Shown: positions 52,935 to 61,920 of the stretch, piece after piece | Layout: each line of letters starts with the position of its first letter | How positions within the stretch are numbered: the stretch's first letter is position 1 | Origin: Hymenobacter nitidus | GTDB lineage: Bacteria; Bacteroidota; Bacteroidia; Cytophagales; Hymenobacteraceae | DNA: 64,000 nt | Direction: 5' to 3' | Assembly: GCF_020447315.1 (NCBI RefSeq) | Contig: NZ_JAJADQ010000003.1 | Coordinates: 186,001-250,000 of the forward strand | Translations under genes and position numbers: made by a program | Notes under the pieces: generated by a model | The model's input: the letters and a program-made list of their open reading frames with translations, nothing else | Told to the model about the DNA's origin: nothing | The model's database searches: none

Positions 52935-54398
52935 ATGAAATCAGGACGTATCGGTGGGCTGCTGGCCGCAATAGCCCTGGCCTTGTCAGGATTGACGCAG
53001 ACGGTGCGGGCCGAGGTGGTGCTGCCCCGAGTGCTGGGCCACCACATGGTGTTGCAGCGCAACCAGCCCGTGCCGGTGTGGGGCACGGCCGCGCCGGGCG
53101 AGGCCGTGGCGGTGCAGTTTGCCGGCCAGCAGCTGCGCACTACGGCCGATGCCAGTGGTTCCTGGCGCGTGACGCTGGGGCCGCTGCGGGCCTCCGCCAC
53201 GCCGGCCGAGCTGGTCATCACGGGCCGCAACACGATTCGGCTGCAAAACGTGCTGGTGGGCGAAGTCTGGCTGTGCTCGGGGCAGTCGAACATGGAGTAT
53301 ACCATGCGCAAGAACAGCAAGGCCACGATTCCCGCCACCGAAGACGCCGGCCCGCTGCGGGAGCTGGAACGAGCCCACAACCCGCAGCTGCGCATTTTCC
53401 TGGTCAACCGCAAGCAGCTGGCCAAGCCCGATTCGCTGCACCGGGGATGGAGCATCGCCCAGGATTCGGCGTTGCGCGCCTTTTCAGCCCCGGCCTATTT
53501 CTTTGCCAAAGAGCTGCACGAGAAGCTTCGGGTGCCGGTTGGCGTCATTTCCTCGGCCGTGCCCGGCTCCCGCATCGAGCCCTGGATTGCGGAAGCGGCC
53601 TTTGCCCAGGAACCTTACTACACCGGCCGGAAAGTAGACGGCGACCCGGGCAAGTTCTACGAGCCCATGATCCGGCCGCTAGTGCCCTTTGCCCTGCGCG
53701 GCTTTCTGTGGTACCAGGGCGAGTCGAACTGCTTTCTGGCCGAAACCACTACTTACACCCGCAAGCTCCAGACCCTGATTCGCAGCTGGCGGGCGGCCTG
53801 GCAGAACGAGCAGCTGCCCTTCTACTTCGTGCAGCTGGCCCCGTTCAGGTATTCCGAGTCGAAAGAGCCTAAGGCGGCCCTGACCCGGCTGACGCTGCCC
53901 CTGTTTCGCGAGGCCCAGCAGGCGGTGCTCCAAACGCCCCGCACGGGTATGATTGTCACCACCGACCTGGTTACCAAGCTCGACGATATTCATCCGCCCT
54001 ACAAGTGGAAAATCGGCCAGCGCCTGGCTTGGCTGGCCCTGGCTGATACCTACCGACAACGCCAAATGGCCGCCTCCGGGCCGGTATTTCGCCGGCTGAA
54101 AGTGGAGGGCAGTCAGGCCATTGTCACGTTCGCGCCTCTGAAAAGCCGCCTCATCAGCCAGGACGGACAGCCGCTGACGGACTTTACCGTAGCCGGCGCT
54201 GATAGTGTGTTCGTGCCGGCCCAGGCCCGCATTCAGGGCCGGCGCGTGGTGGTGTCGGCCCCCGGTGTGACCCGGCCGGTAGCTGTGCGCTTCGCCTGGG
54301 ATGAGGCGGCCCAGCCCAACCTGTTTTCGGCCGCCGGCCTGCCCGCCCGGCCCTTCCGCACCGATTCGCTCATCCCTTCCCCTCCTTCCCTGCCATGA
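52935..54398 (+). CDS. SGNH sialate-O-acetylesterase-family carbohydrate esterase
   Basis: A 487-residue secreted esterase. The N-terminal beta domain (LPRVLGHHMVLQRNQPVPVW) and SGNH core are typical. The nucleophile is Ser118 in LCSGQSNMEYT, block III-like GFLWYQGESNC is present, and the Asp/His pair is in LDDIHPPYKW (Asp350/351, His353). A central jelly-roll insertion normally present in the longer relatives appears short. In this locus it would remove O-acetyl groups from pectic sugars rather than sialic acid. Its TGA overlaps the next ATG (ATGA), so the two are translationally coupled. Confidence 0.88.
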   Translation: MKSGRIGGLLAAIALALSGLTQTVRAEVVLPRVLGHHMVLQRNQPVPVWGTAAPGEAVAVQFAGQQLRTTADASGSWRVTLGPLRASATPAELVITGRNTIRLQNVLVGEVWLCSGQSNMEYTMRKNSKATIPATEDAGPLRELERAHNPQLRIFLVNRKQLAKPDSLHRGWSIAQDSALRAFSAPAYFFAKELHEKLRVPVGVISSAVPGSRIEPWIAEAAFAQEPYYTGRKVDGDPGKFYEPMIRPLVPFALRGFLWYQGESNCFLAETTTYTRKLQTLIRSWRAAWQNEQLPFYFVQLAPFRYSESKEPKAALTRLTLPLFREAQQAVLQTPRTGMIVTTDLVTKLDDIHPPYKWKIGQRLAWLALADTYRQRQMAASGPVFRRLKVEGSQAIVTFAPLKSRLISQDGQPLTDFTVAGADSVFVPAQARIQGRRVVVSAPGVTRPVAVRFAWDEAAQPNLFSAAGLPARPFRTDSLIPSPPSLP

Positions 54399-55297
54399 AG
54401 CACCTTGTTTCCCGCCGCGAATTTCTGAAAGCCGGCTCCCTGCTCACGGCCGGCCTGCTGATTCCGGGCCTGGCTGACTCAGCACCCAAGGCGCGGCCCC
54501 TCCGCTACAAGATTGCGGTGGTGGATCTGATGATTCTCAAGCGCCAGAAGCTGGGCGCCCTGCCGCTAACCAAGGAAATCGGGGCCGATGGGGTGGAGCT
54601 GGACATGGGCGGCCTGGGCCAGCGCGAGACCTTTGACAACCAATTGGCTAAGCCCGAAATCCGCCAGCAGTTTCTCGATAAGGCCCGGGAGCTGGGTCTG
54701 GAAATCTGCTCCCTGGCCATGACGGGCTTCTACGCGCAATCGTTTGCGACCCGCCCCACCTACCAGCGCATGGTGCAGGACTGTTTCGACACGATGCAGC
54801 TGATGAACGTGAAAGTGGCGTTTCTGCCCCTGGGCACCCAGGGCGACCTAGTGCGCAACCCCGAACTGCGCCCCGCCATCGTGGAGCGGCTGAAGGTGGT
54901 GGGCCGTATGGCGCAAAAGGCCGGGGTCGTGGTGGGCATTGAGACGGCGCTGGATGCCCGCGGAGAAGTAGAGCTGCTGCGCGAAATCGGCTCGAAGCAC
55001 ATTCAGATCTACTTCAACTTCTCCAACCCGCTCAAGGCCGGGCGCGACCTGCACGAGGAGCTCAAAATTCTGGGCCGTAAGCGCATCTGCCAGATGCACT
55101 GCACCGACGAAGACGGCGTGTGGCTGGAGCACAATACCCGCCTGGACATGCGCCGGGTAAAGCAGACCCTGGCCGAAATGAACTGGCAGGGCTGGCTGGT
55201 GATTGAACGCTCCCGCGACGCCAACGACGCCCGCAACGTGCGCCGCAACTTCGGAGCCAACGCAGCATATCTGAAGTCCATTTTCCAGGCGGGGTAG
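54395..55297 (+). CDS. Tat-exported sugar phosphate isomerase/epimerase-fold protein
   Basis: A 300-residue xylose-isomerase-like TIM barrel (AP-endonuclease-2 family) with an apparent twin-arginine signal, SRREFLKAGSLLTAGLLIPG. Metal-ligand-type residues appear in DGVELDMGG, VVGIETALD, KRICQMHCTDEDGVWLEHNT and GWLVIERSRD. Export by Tat would mean a folded metal-containing protein acting in the periplasm. Members of this group beside PULs are often annotated as sugar phosphate isomerase, although no phosphorylated sugar is expected outside the cell. It may instead act on free sugars or be a lyase. It is the last gene of this block. Confidence 0.75.
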   Translation: MKHLVSRREFLKAGSLLTAGLLIPGLADSAPKARPLRYKIAVVDLMILKRQKLGALPLTKEIGADGVELDMGGLGQRETFDNQLAKPEIRQQFLDKARELGLEICSLAMTGFYAQSFATRPTYQRMVQDCFDTMQLMNVKVAFLPLGTQGDLVRNPELRPAIVERLKVVGRMAQKAGVVVGIETALDARGEVELLREIGSKHIQIYFNFSNPLKAGRDLHEELKILGRKRICQMHCTDEDGVWLEHNTRLDMRRVKQTLAEMNWQGWLVIERSRDANDARNVRRNFGANAAYLKSIFQAG

Positions 55298-55536
55298 CTT
55301 GCCAAGCACCGGCCGATGCGGCGGGCGTAACCGGCACGGTCCCTCAGGGCAGGCCTAGCAGGCAGAAAAAACCAGCACAGGCAGCGCTTCGGCCCGCTTC
55401 TGTAGTCAAGGTTAGTGCTTACTCACCCACTGGCCCGCACATGGTAAGATTGTATAATAAGTTGGCTAAAAGCTGGAGGCAGCCCTAAAAAAGGCTATAT
55501 AAATTGCTTCACCTTTAAGCAGTTACGCACTACGCC

Positions 55537-56223
55537 ATGTCTCACCTATTCTCCCGCTTGCTGTTCGCCGGATTTTTGGCCGCCAGCGCCCCTAGCTGGG
55601 CCGTAGCCCAAACAGTAGCGCCGGCCGAAACCAAGGAAGCGGCTTACACGCGCACCATCAACGAGCGGGCGGGCAAAATCGTCGACAAAATCGGGCCGCT
55701 GGCTCCGGCCACGGCTTCCCGGGTGCAGCAGATCATTGCCGAGCAGTACCGCCAGCTGAATGAGGTGCACGAGCGCCAGAAAACGGCGCTGGCCGCCCTG
55801 AAAGCTCAACCCAAAACCGACGCTACAGCGGCCGCCGTCAAGAAAGCAGAAGACCGCACAAGCCACGACCTGGCCAAGCTGCACACCCGCTACCTGCGCC
55901 GCCTCGGCCAGCAGCTCACCCCCGCCCAGGTCGACCAGGTGAAGGACGGCATGACCTACGGGGTGCTGCCCATCACGGTGCGGGCCTACCAGGATATGCT
56001 GCCCGATCTGACCGAAGAGCAGAAAACTCAGATCCTGGTCTGGCTGACCGAAGCCCGCGAAAAGGCCATGGATGCCGGCTCCTCGGAACAGAAGCACGCC
56101 TGGTTTGGCAAGTACAAAGGCAAAATCAACAACTACCTCTCGGCGGCCGGCATCAACATGAACCAGGCCGGCAAGGACTGGCAGGCCCGCCGGGCCCGTG
56201 AAGCCGCCGACTCGTCCAAGTAA
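55537..56223 (+). CDS. DUF3826 family secreted helical protein
   Basis: A 228-residue protein with a signal peptide (LLFAGFLAASAPSWAVA) and a mostly helical, Lys/Gln-rich body: YTRTINERAGKIVDKIGPL, IIAEQYRQLNEVHERQKTAL, KVKDGMTYGVLPITVRAYQD-like and GKINNYLSAAGINMNQAGKD WQAR. This fits DUF3826, a family of unknown function found next to SusC/SusD genes. It heads the DUF3826-SusC-SusD operon. The preceding 239 nt contain an AT-rich patch (TATAAATTG near 55498) that may be its promoter; the AraC-type operator was not convincingly found there. Confidence 0.78.
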   Translation: MSHLFSRLLFAGFLAASAPSWAVAQTVAPAETKEAAYTRTINERAGKIVDKIGPLAPATASRVQQIIAEQYRQLNEVHERQKTALAALKAQPKTDATAAAVKKAEDRTSHDLAKLHTRYLRRLGQQLTPAQVDQVKDGMTYGVLPITVRAYQDMLPDLTEEQKTQILVWLTEAREKAMDAGSSEQKHAWFGKYKGKINNYLSAAGINMNQAGKDWQARRAREAADSSK

Positions 56224-56254
56224 GTCCCTCAGCAATTCCCACAACACCATTGCT

Positions 56255-59200
56255 ATGACTAAATTTCTACCCTTGCACCCCACCCGCGCCCACGCTCTGT
56301 GCCAGGGCTCGGCCTACACGCTGCTCGTTAGCCTACTGCTCGGCGGTAGTCCGGCCCTGGCCGCTCCGGCCCTGGCTGCCCACCCGCCGGGAGCAGCCGT
56401 GCCCGTGTTTATGAACGTCACGGGTACCGTGCGCGACGCCAAAGGGGAAGGCATTCCCGGGGCCAGCGTGGTACTGAAGGGCACCACCACCGGCACTACC
56501 ACCGACGCCCAGGGCGTGTTCCGCATCAACCTGCCCACCGGCAATGAGGTGCTGGTCATCAGCTCCATCGGCTTTACCAAGCAGGAAATAACGGTGGGCG
56601 GCCGCACTACGCTGGAGGTTACGCTGCAGGAAGAGACCTCGAAGCTGAACGAGGTGGTGGTGGTAGGCTACGGCACCCAGTCGCGGGAAACCCTGACGGG
56701 CGCCGTCACGACCGTCGACATGAAGGCCATTGAGGAGCTGCCCGTGGGTAGCCTCTCCACCGCCCTGGTGGGCCAGAACCCCGGCGTAGGCGTAAGCGGC
56801 GGCACGGGCCGCCCCGGCGACAAAGGCCAGATTACGGTCCGCAACCCGATTGTGCTGACCAAGGACGGCGGCACCACCCGCCCGCTTTACGTGATTGACA
56901 ACGTGGTGCGCACGGAGGAAGACTTCAACCTGCTCGACCAGTCGGAGGTGGAGGCCATTTCGGTGCTCAAGGACGCGGCGGCGGCCATTTACGGGGCCCG
57001 CTCCAACCAGGGCGTGGTGGTGGTGGCTACCAAGCGCGGCAAAGTCGGCCCGCCCAAGTTCTCCTACAGCGGCTCGGTGGGCCAGGCCGATGCCGTGCGC
57101 CTGCCCAACATGATGGACGGCGTGCAGCTGGCCACCTACCTGAACGACTACAACATCTACCGGGGCCGCCCGCTGACCGACGCGTCAATTTACACGCCGG
57201 ATGAGCTGCAGTACTTTGCCAACAACAACTACAACTGGCTGAAAGCGGCCTGGAAACCGGCCGTCGTGACGCGCCACGCCCTGAACGTAAGCGGCGGCAC
57301 CGACCGGATGACGTACTTCGCCGGCATGTCGTACAACTACCAGAACGGCAACTTCGACAACATCAACGCCAACAAGTGGACGTTCCGGGCCAGCACCGAC
57401 GTGGTGGTGGCCAAGGGCCTGAAGGCGGGCCTCTCGCTCAGCGGCGACCTGTACCAGAAGCGCATGTACTACCTGAAGGTGGGCGGCGAAAACGCCGAAA
57501 ACGACATGCGCGGCCTGCTCTACACGCCCATGTTCAACCAGCCCTACGTGAACGGGCTGCCGGTGCAGCTCTCCAGCGGCACGGGCTTCGACTCCTTCCA
57601 CTTCTTCGAGATTCAGAAGTCGGACAACTACACCTCCCAGCGCAACACCGGCCTGAACATCACGGCCAACCTCGACTACGAGCTGCCCTTCGTCAAGGGC
57701 CTGAAAGCCCGGGTGCTGTTCAGCAAGACGATGGACAACAACTTCGGCAAGCAGTACGGCACGCGCTTCCCGGTGTACCAGTTTGCCATGCTCGGCGAGC
57801 ATAAGCACATCTACGGCGGGGCCGTTACCAAGCAAAACTTTCTCAGCAATGGCGACATTGTGCGCCTGGTGCCCAGCTACACCAACAGCTACCAGCTGAA
57901 CGGCTACCTAAACTACGACCGGCAGTTTGGCAAGCACCTAGTGTCGGCCATTGCTTTCTTCGAGCAGTCGGAAACCCTCTTCGACGAGGCCGAAACCTAC
58001 AAGACCAGCCCCATTCCCGGCGGCCTCGACAACGTGCGCTTTGCCACGGGCAGCACCTATTCTTATGAGAGCCAGTCGGAGTCGGGTATCCTTTCTTACG
58101 CCGGCCGCCTCAACTACAGCTACGCCAATAAGTACCTGCTGGAGCTGGCCGTGCGCTACGACGGCTCCACGAACTTTGCCCCCGAATACCGCTGGGGCCT
58201 CTTCCCCTCGCTGTCGGCCGGCTGGATTCTGTCGGAAGAGTCCTTCTTCCCCACCAGTGCGCGCATCAACTTCCTGAAGCTGCGCGGCTCGGTGGGCATG
58301 CTGGGCGGCGACGCCACCCGCGCCTACAACTGGCAGGAAAACTACCGGATTGAAACCGGCAAGGGCGCCGTATTCGGCGGCAACGCCGACCGCACCCTGA
58401 CGGCCACGCCCAACAACGCGCTGGCCAACCGCGCCGCCCGCTGGGACGACAACACCAAATACAACGCCGGCCTCGACGCGCGCTTCCTCAACAACCGCCT
58501 CTCGCTCACGGTCGACGGCTTCTACGACCACCGCTACAACATGCTCACGGCCCTCTCGGCCTCGGCACCGCTGCTGATTGGGGCGCCCCTGCCCTCCGAG
58601 AACTTCTCGACCGTGGATGGCTTCGGCTACGAGGTGTCCCTGGGCTTCAGTGACAACATCACCAGCGACTTCTCCTACCGCCTGAACACGTTCCTGTCGT
58701 GGAACGACAACAAGCAGATCAAGGTGGACGTGGAGCGCGGCAAGATCGGGCAGTGGGACGACCCCACGGGCCACTCCACCGACCGGGGCGTAGTGGGCTA
58801 CCGCTACGTGGGCATGTTCCGCAATCAGGCCGAAGTGGACCGTTTCCTGGAAACGAACCGCAACTACACCCTGTTTGGCGACGCGCCCAAGCCCGGCATG
58901 CTCTACTACCAGGACATCCGGGGGCCCAAAGATGCGGCCGGCAACTACACCGCCCCCGACGGCAAGATTACCGAAGACGACCAGACCTACCTGACTAAGA
59001 AGGAGCAGAACCACTACGGCGTGGGCCTGAACCCCAGCGTGACCTACAAGGGCCTGAGCATCCAAATGACCATGGGCATCTCCTTTGGGGGCCAGGCTGT
59101 GGTGGAAAGCGCCGCCCGCAAGGCCGCCACGGCCACGTCCAACCGCCCCGAGTTCTGGGCCGACCACTGGACCCCGGAAAACCAGGGCGCCAAGTACCCG

Positions 59201-59467
59201 GCCCCGTTCACCAGCAACAGCTACGACCGTACCTCGGAATTCTGGTTTAAGAGCTCTACCTCGGTCGGGATTCGCAACGCAACCATTGCCTATGCCCTGC
59301 CCACCACGCTCACGACCCGCATGGGCGTCAGCGGCGTGAAGGTGTTTATGACGGCCGTCAACGCCGTCAATTTCTACAATCCCTTCAACTACAAGGTGTA
59401 CGGAGGGGGCTATGATGCCTACCCCACGCTGCGCTCGTTGTCGCTGGGTCTGAATGTTGGCTTCTAA
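56255..59467 (+). CDS. susC: SusC/RagA-family TonB-dependent glycan transporter, second system
   Basis: An outer-membrane transporter of 1,070 residues; the ATG at 56255 is preferred because upstream in-frame codons overlap the DUF3826 gene. Its features are a long signal region, a carboxypeptidase-regulatory-like domain (VTGTVRDAKGEGIPGASVVL), the KLNEVVVVGYGTQSRETLTG plug entry, the YGARSNQGVVVVATKRGKVG plug motif, and a barrel ending RSLSLGLNVGF. It differs clearly from the SusC at 25910, so the two pairs probably import different oligosaccharides. It is followed 15 nt later by its SusD. Confidence 0.95.
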   Translation: MTKFLPLHPTRAHALCQGSAYTLLVSLLLGGSPALAAPALAAHPPGAAVPVFMNVTGTVRDAKGEGIPGASVVLKGTTTGTTTDAQGVFRINLPTGNEVLVISSIGFTKQEITVGGRTTLEVTLQEETSKLNEVVVVGYGTQSRETLTGAVTTVDMKAIEELPVGSLSTALVGQNPGVGVSGGTGRPGDKGQITVRNPIVLTKDGGTTRPLYVIDNVVRTEEDFNLLDQSEVEAISVLKDAAAAIYGARSNQGVVVVATKRGKVGPPKFSYSGSVGQADAVRLPNMMDGVQLATYLNDYNIYRGRPLTDASIYTPDELQYFANNNYNWLKAAWKPAVVTRHALNVSGGTDRMTYFAGMSYNYQNGNFDNINANKWTFRASTDVVVAKGLKAGLSLSGDLYQKRMYYLKVGGENAENDMRGLLYTPMFNQPYVNGLPVQLSSGTGFDSFHFFEIQKSDNYTSQRNTGLNITANLDYELPFVKGLKARVLFSKTMDNNFGKQYGTRFPVYQFAMLGEHKHIYGGAVTKQNFLSNGDIVRLVPSYTNSYQLNGYLNYDRQFGKHLVSAIAFFEQSETLFDEAETYKTSPIPGGLDNVRFATGSTYSYESQSESGILSYAGRLNYSYANKYLLELAVRYDGSTNFAPEYRWGLFPSLSAGWILSEESFFPTSARINFLKLRGSVGMLGGDATRAYNWQENYRIETGKGAVFGGNADRTLTATPNNALANRAARWDDNTKYNAGLDARFLNNRLSLTVDGFYDHRYNMLTALSASAPLLIGAPLPSENFSTVDGFGYEVSLGFSDNITSDFSYRLNTFLSWNDNKQIKVDVERGKIGQWDDPTGHSTDRGVVGYRYVGMFRNQAEVDRFLETNRNYTLFGDAPKPGMLYYQDIRGPKDAAGNYTAPDGKITEDDQTYLTKKEQNHYGVGLNPSVTYKGLSIQMTMGISFGGQAVVESAARKAATATSNRPEFWADHWTPENQGAKYPAPFTSNSYDRTSEFWFKSSTSVGIRNATIAYALPTTLTTRMGVSGVKVFMTAVNAVNFYNPFNYKVYGGGYDAYPTLRSLSLGLNVGF

Positions 59468-59482
59468 CCGTCGGATGAACAC

Positions 59483-61261
59483 ATGAAATTCTCTCGCATC
59501 ACTACCCTGCTGGCCTGCGCGGCCTGGTTTACGCTCTCCGGCTGCGAAGACACCCTGGATAAAATGGACCTGAGTGCCGCCAGCGAAGATCTCATCTTCC
59601 AGGATGAGTCGCTCGCGGCGCTGAACCTGAGCTACATCTACGACCAAAACCTGCCGACCTGGTTTGGCCAGACCGGCGTGGGCCTGGGCAGCACCAACCC
59701 CAGCATTCTCTCGGATGAGGCCGCGGGCGAAAGCCCCTACTTCGAGGGCACCGTGCAGCTGAACACGGTAACGGACTTCGGCACGGCCCTGGCCAACAAC
59801 AACAACTACGGCAAGGTCCGGACTATCAACATGTTCCTGCGGGCCCTCGACCGCTCGCCCCTGTCCAAAGAAGCCAAGGACCGGCTCCGCTCCCAGGCCC
59901 TGTTTTTCCGGGCCTGGCGCTACTTCGACTTCGTGCGCATCTACGGCGGCGTGCCTCTGGTTACCAGCCCCCTGGATGCCGTGGGCGTAGAAGCCAAGGC
60001 CGCGGCCTACCTGCCCCGCAACACGACCTCCGCCACGTTTGCGCGCATCGTAACCGACCTGGACTCGGCCATTGCTTACCTGCCCGGCAAGTGGAGCAAC
60101 TCCGGCGACTGGGGCCGCGTCACGAAAGGAGCCGCGGCAGCCTTCAAGGCCCGGGCCCTGCTGTACGCGGCCAGCCCCCAGTTCAACCCCAACGATGACG
60201 TGGCCAAGTGGCAGGCCGCCTTTACTGCCAGCCAGCAGGCCAAAGCGCTGCTTTCGGCCAACAGCTTCGGCCTGAATGCCTCCTTCGACCAGCTCTGGTT
60301 TCAGGAGCTCAACAACCCGGAGGCTGTGCTGGTCACGGGCTTCAACAACGCCACCGCCGACCAGCTCAAGAAAAGCAACACCTACGACAACCAGACGCGC
60401 CCCTCCTACACCGGCACCGCCGGCGGCTCCAACCAGCCCACCTGGGAGCTGGTGAAAGCCTTCCCGATGCTGGACGGCAAGAAGCCCGGCCAATCAACCA
60501 AGTACGCCTATTCCGACCAGCTGTTCTATAAGAACCGGGACCCGCGCTTCGGCAAAACCATTGCCTACAACGGAGCCGTCTGGCCAATGAACGGCAACTC
60601 GACCTACAAGCTCTGGACCTACTACAAGGGCAGCACGACGGTAGAGGCCAAGGCCAGCAACACGGGCTTCTACACCCGCAAAGCCATCAGCCCCACGCTG
60701 GGCGTGAACGAGGTGCAATTTTCCGGTACCGACTGGATTGAAATCCGCTACGCCGAAGTGCTGCTGAACCTGGCCGAAAGCGCCTGCGGGGCCGGCAACC
60801 TGGCCGAAGCCTACACCCAGCTGAAAGCCATTCGGCAGCGGGCCGGCATCGAGGCCGGCGACGGCAACTACGGCCTGCAAACCGGCATGAGCCGGGCCGA
60901 AATGTTCGAGGCTATTCTCTACGAGCGCCAGATTGAGCTGGCCTTCGAAGGCAAGCGGTTCTGGGACCTGCGGCGTTGGAAGAAGTTTGAAAGCACCCTC
61001 AACGGCAAGCGCCGCCAGGGCGTAACCATCACGCTGAAGAGCAACGCCCCGGCCGACTTCGCCACCAACCGCGACAACCTCGACTTGGACCAGGTGTACA
61101 CCAACTACTTCACCGTGGCCACCAAGTCGCTCGACACCCGCTACGCCATCAACTGGAAGCCACAGTACTACTTCTTCGCCATTCCCCAGTCGGCCATCGA
61201 CAACAACCCTTCCCTGGTGCAGAACAGCACCTGGGGCGGGGCCTTCGACCCGGTGCAGTAA
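59483..61261 (+). CDS. susD: SusD/RagB-family surface glycan-binding lipoprotein, second system
   Basis: A 592-residue lipoprotein with lipobox LSGC (MKFSRITTLLACAAWFTLSG C). SusD-fold markers are SQALFFRAWRYFDFVRIYGG VPLV, AAAFKARALLYAASPQFNP, IRYAEVLLNLAESACGAGNL and ILYERQIELAFEGKRFWDLR RW. The C-terminal PQYYFFAIPQSAIDNNPSLVQ is the common end of this subfamily. It forms the outer-membrane lid of the adjacent SusC. The operon ends at the hairpin terminator near 61.57 kb. Confidence 0.95.
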   Translation: MKFSRITTLLACAAWFTLSGCEDTLDKMDLSAASEDLIFQDESLAALNLSYIYDQNLPTWFGQTGVGLGSTNPSILSDEAAGESPYFEGTVQLNTVTDFGTALANNNNYGKVRTINMFLRALDRSPLSKEAKDRLRSQALFFRAWRYFDFVRIYGGVPLVTSPLDAVGVEAKAAAYLPRNTTSATFARIVTDLDSAIAYLPGKWSNSGDWGRVTKGAAAAFKARALLYAASPQFNPNDDVAKWQAAFTASQQAKALLSANSFGLNASFDQLWFQELNNPEAVLVTGFNNATADQLKKSNTYDNQTRPSYTGTAGGSNQPTWELVKAFPMLDGKKPGQSTKYAYSDQLFYKNRDPRFGKTIAYNGAVWPMNGNSTYKLWTYYKGSTTVEAKASNTGFYTRKAISPTLGVNEVQFSGTDWIEIRYAEVLLNLAESACGAGNLAEAYTQLKAIRQRAGIEAGDGNYGLQTGMSRAEMFEAILYERQIELAFEGKRFWDLRRWKKFESTLNGKRRQGVTITLKSNAPADFATNRDNLDLDQVYTNYFTVATKSLDTRYAINWKPQYYFFAIPQSAIDNNPSLVQNSTWGGAFDPVQ

Positions 61262-61920
61262 CGCTGCTTCCGGCCGGCGCGCCAGCCCGGGCCGCAGCCA
61301 CCACCGTTTTTTGCCATCCCTCATAACCAGTCGTTGCTCATCAGGGGCGCTGGCCGTAGCGTGGGAACTACGGCCGGCCTTCTCACGCCCTTGGAGAGGG
61401 GCTTGATGGGTAGCGACTGGTAACGGAATTTCCCCAGCCACTTTTCCTGAATTCCGCCGGCTATTATTTACCCCCAACGGCCTGGCGCAAGTGAAGCAAG
61501 CTGCGTAGCCGCTGCTGTATAGGCCAGCACTCTGCTGCGCACTCGTTTAAACGTCCGAAAAAGCCCCGGCCCCACAAGCCGGGGCTTTTGTGCGTGAAGA
61601 AGGCGTTGCTGCGGGTAGTAAGTATGGCTACCCAGTAGAAATACCTGGTTCGAAATATGGGTGCTTCTACGCTGTTTCGGTGGGCCGGCAGGCAGTTCCT
61701 TTGTCGTGGCAGATGCATTTCCCGGCAGCCGGCTGAGGAGGCCCCTGAGCTACACCAGCAGTAGTGGCGCTCCTTCCTAACGCCCCGCTTCCAGGCTCCC
61801 GCTACCGGAAAAGCGGGCCGGGGCCACGCGTGCAAAGCAAGGCTGACTGGCCAGCTCCCTCCAAAAGGAATGCTACTGAAAAACCGCCCATAACACCCCA
61901 GAAACTCAAGTATCAGGTAT
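61262..61920. other. Intergenic region at the PUL edge
   Basis: These 659 nt contain no convincing gene. Seen are an 8-bp inverted repeat GGCCGTAG/CTACGGCC (61352-61359 and 61368-61375) and the intrinsic terminator at 61559-61589. The remaining stretch up to the GMC oxidoreductase start has no -7 consensus match that I could identify. An open frame on the minus strand here has unlikely composition and no recognisable domain. Confidence 0.6.
61559..61589 (+). terminator. Intrinsic terminator after the second SusD operon
   Basis: AAAAGCCCCGGC (61559-61570) and GCCGGGGCTTTT (61578-61589) form a perfect 12-bp stem with a 7-nt loop and A/T tracts at both bases. It lies 300 nt after the SusD stop, before the GMC oxidoreductase gene, and marks the end of the PUL. 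Confidence 0.9.

Noticed and set aside
55435..55506. Possible AraC-type operator upstream of the DUF3826-SusCD operon
   Set aside because: CATGGTAAG and GGCTAAA resemble half-sites but the spacing is about 22 bp and the -7 position does not match TAnnTTTG well.
57938..60493. A long open frame (851 codons) on the minus strand
   Set aside because: It lies antisense across SusC and SusD and has the same high-GC shadow composition; the plus-strand genes have clear family motifs.
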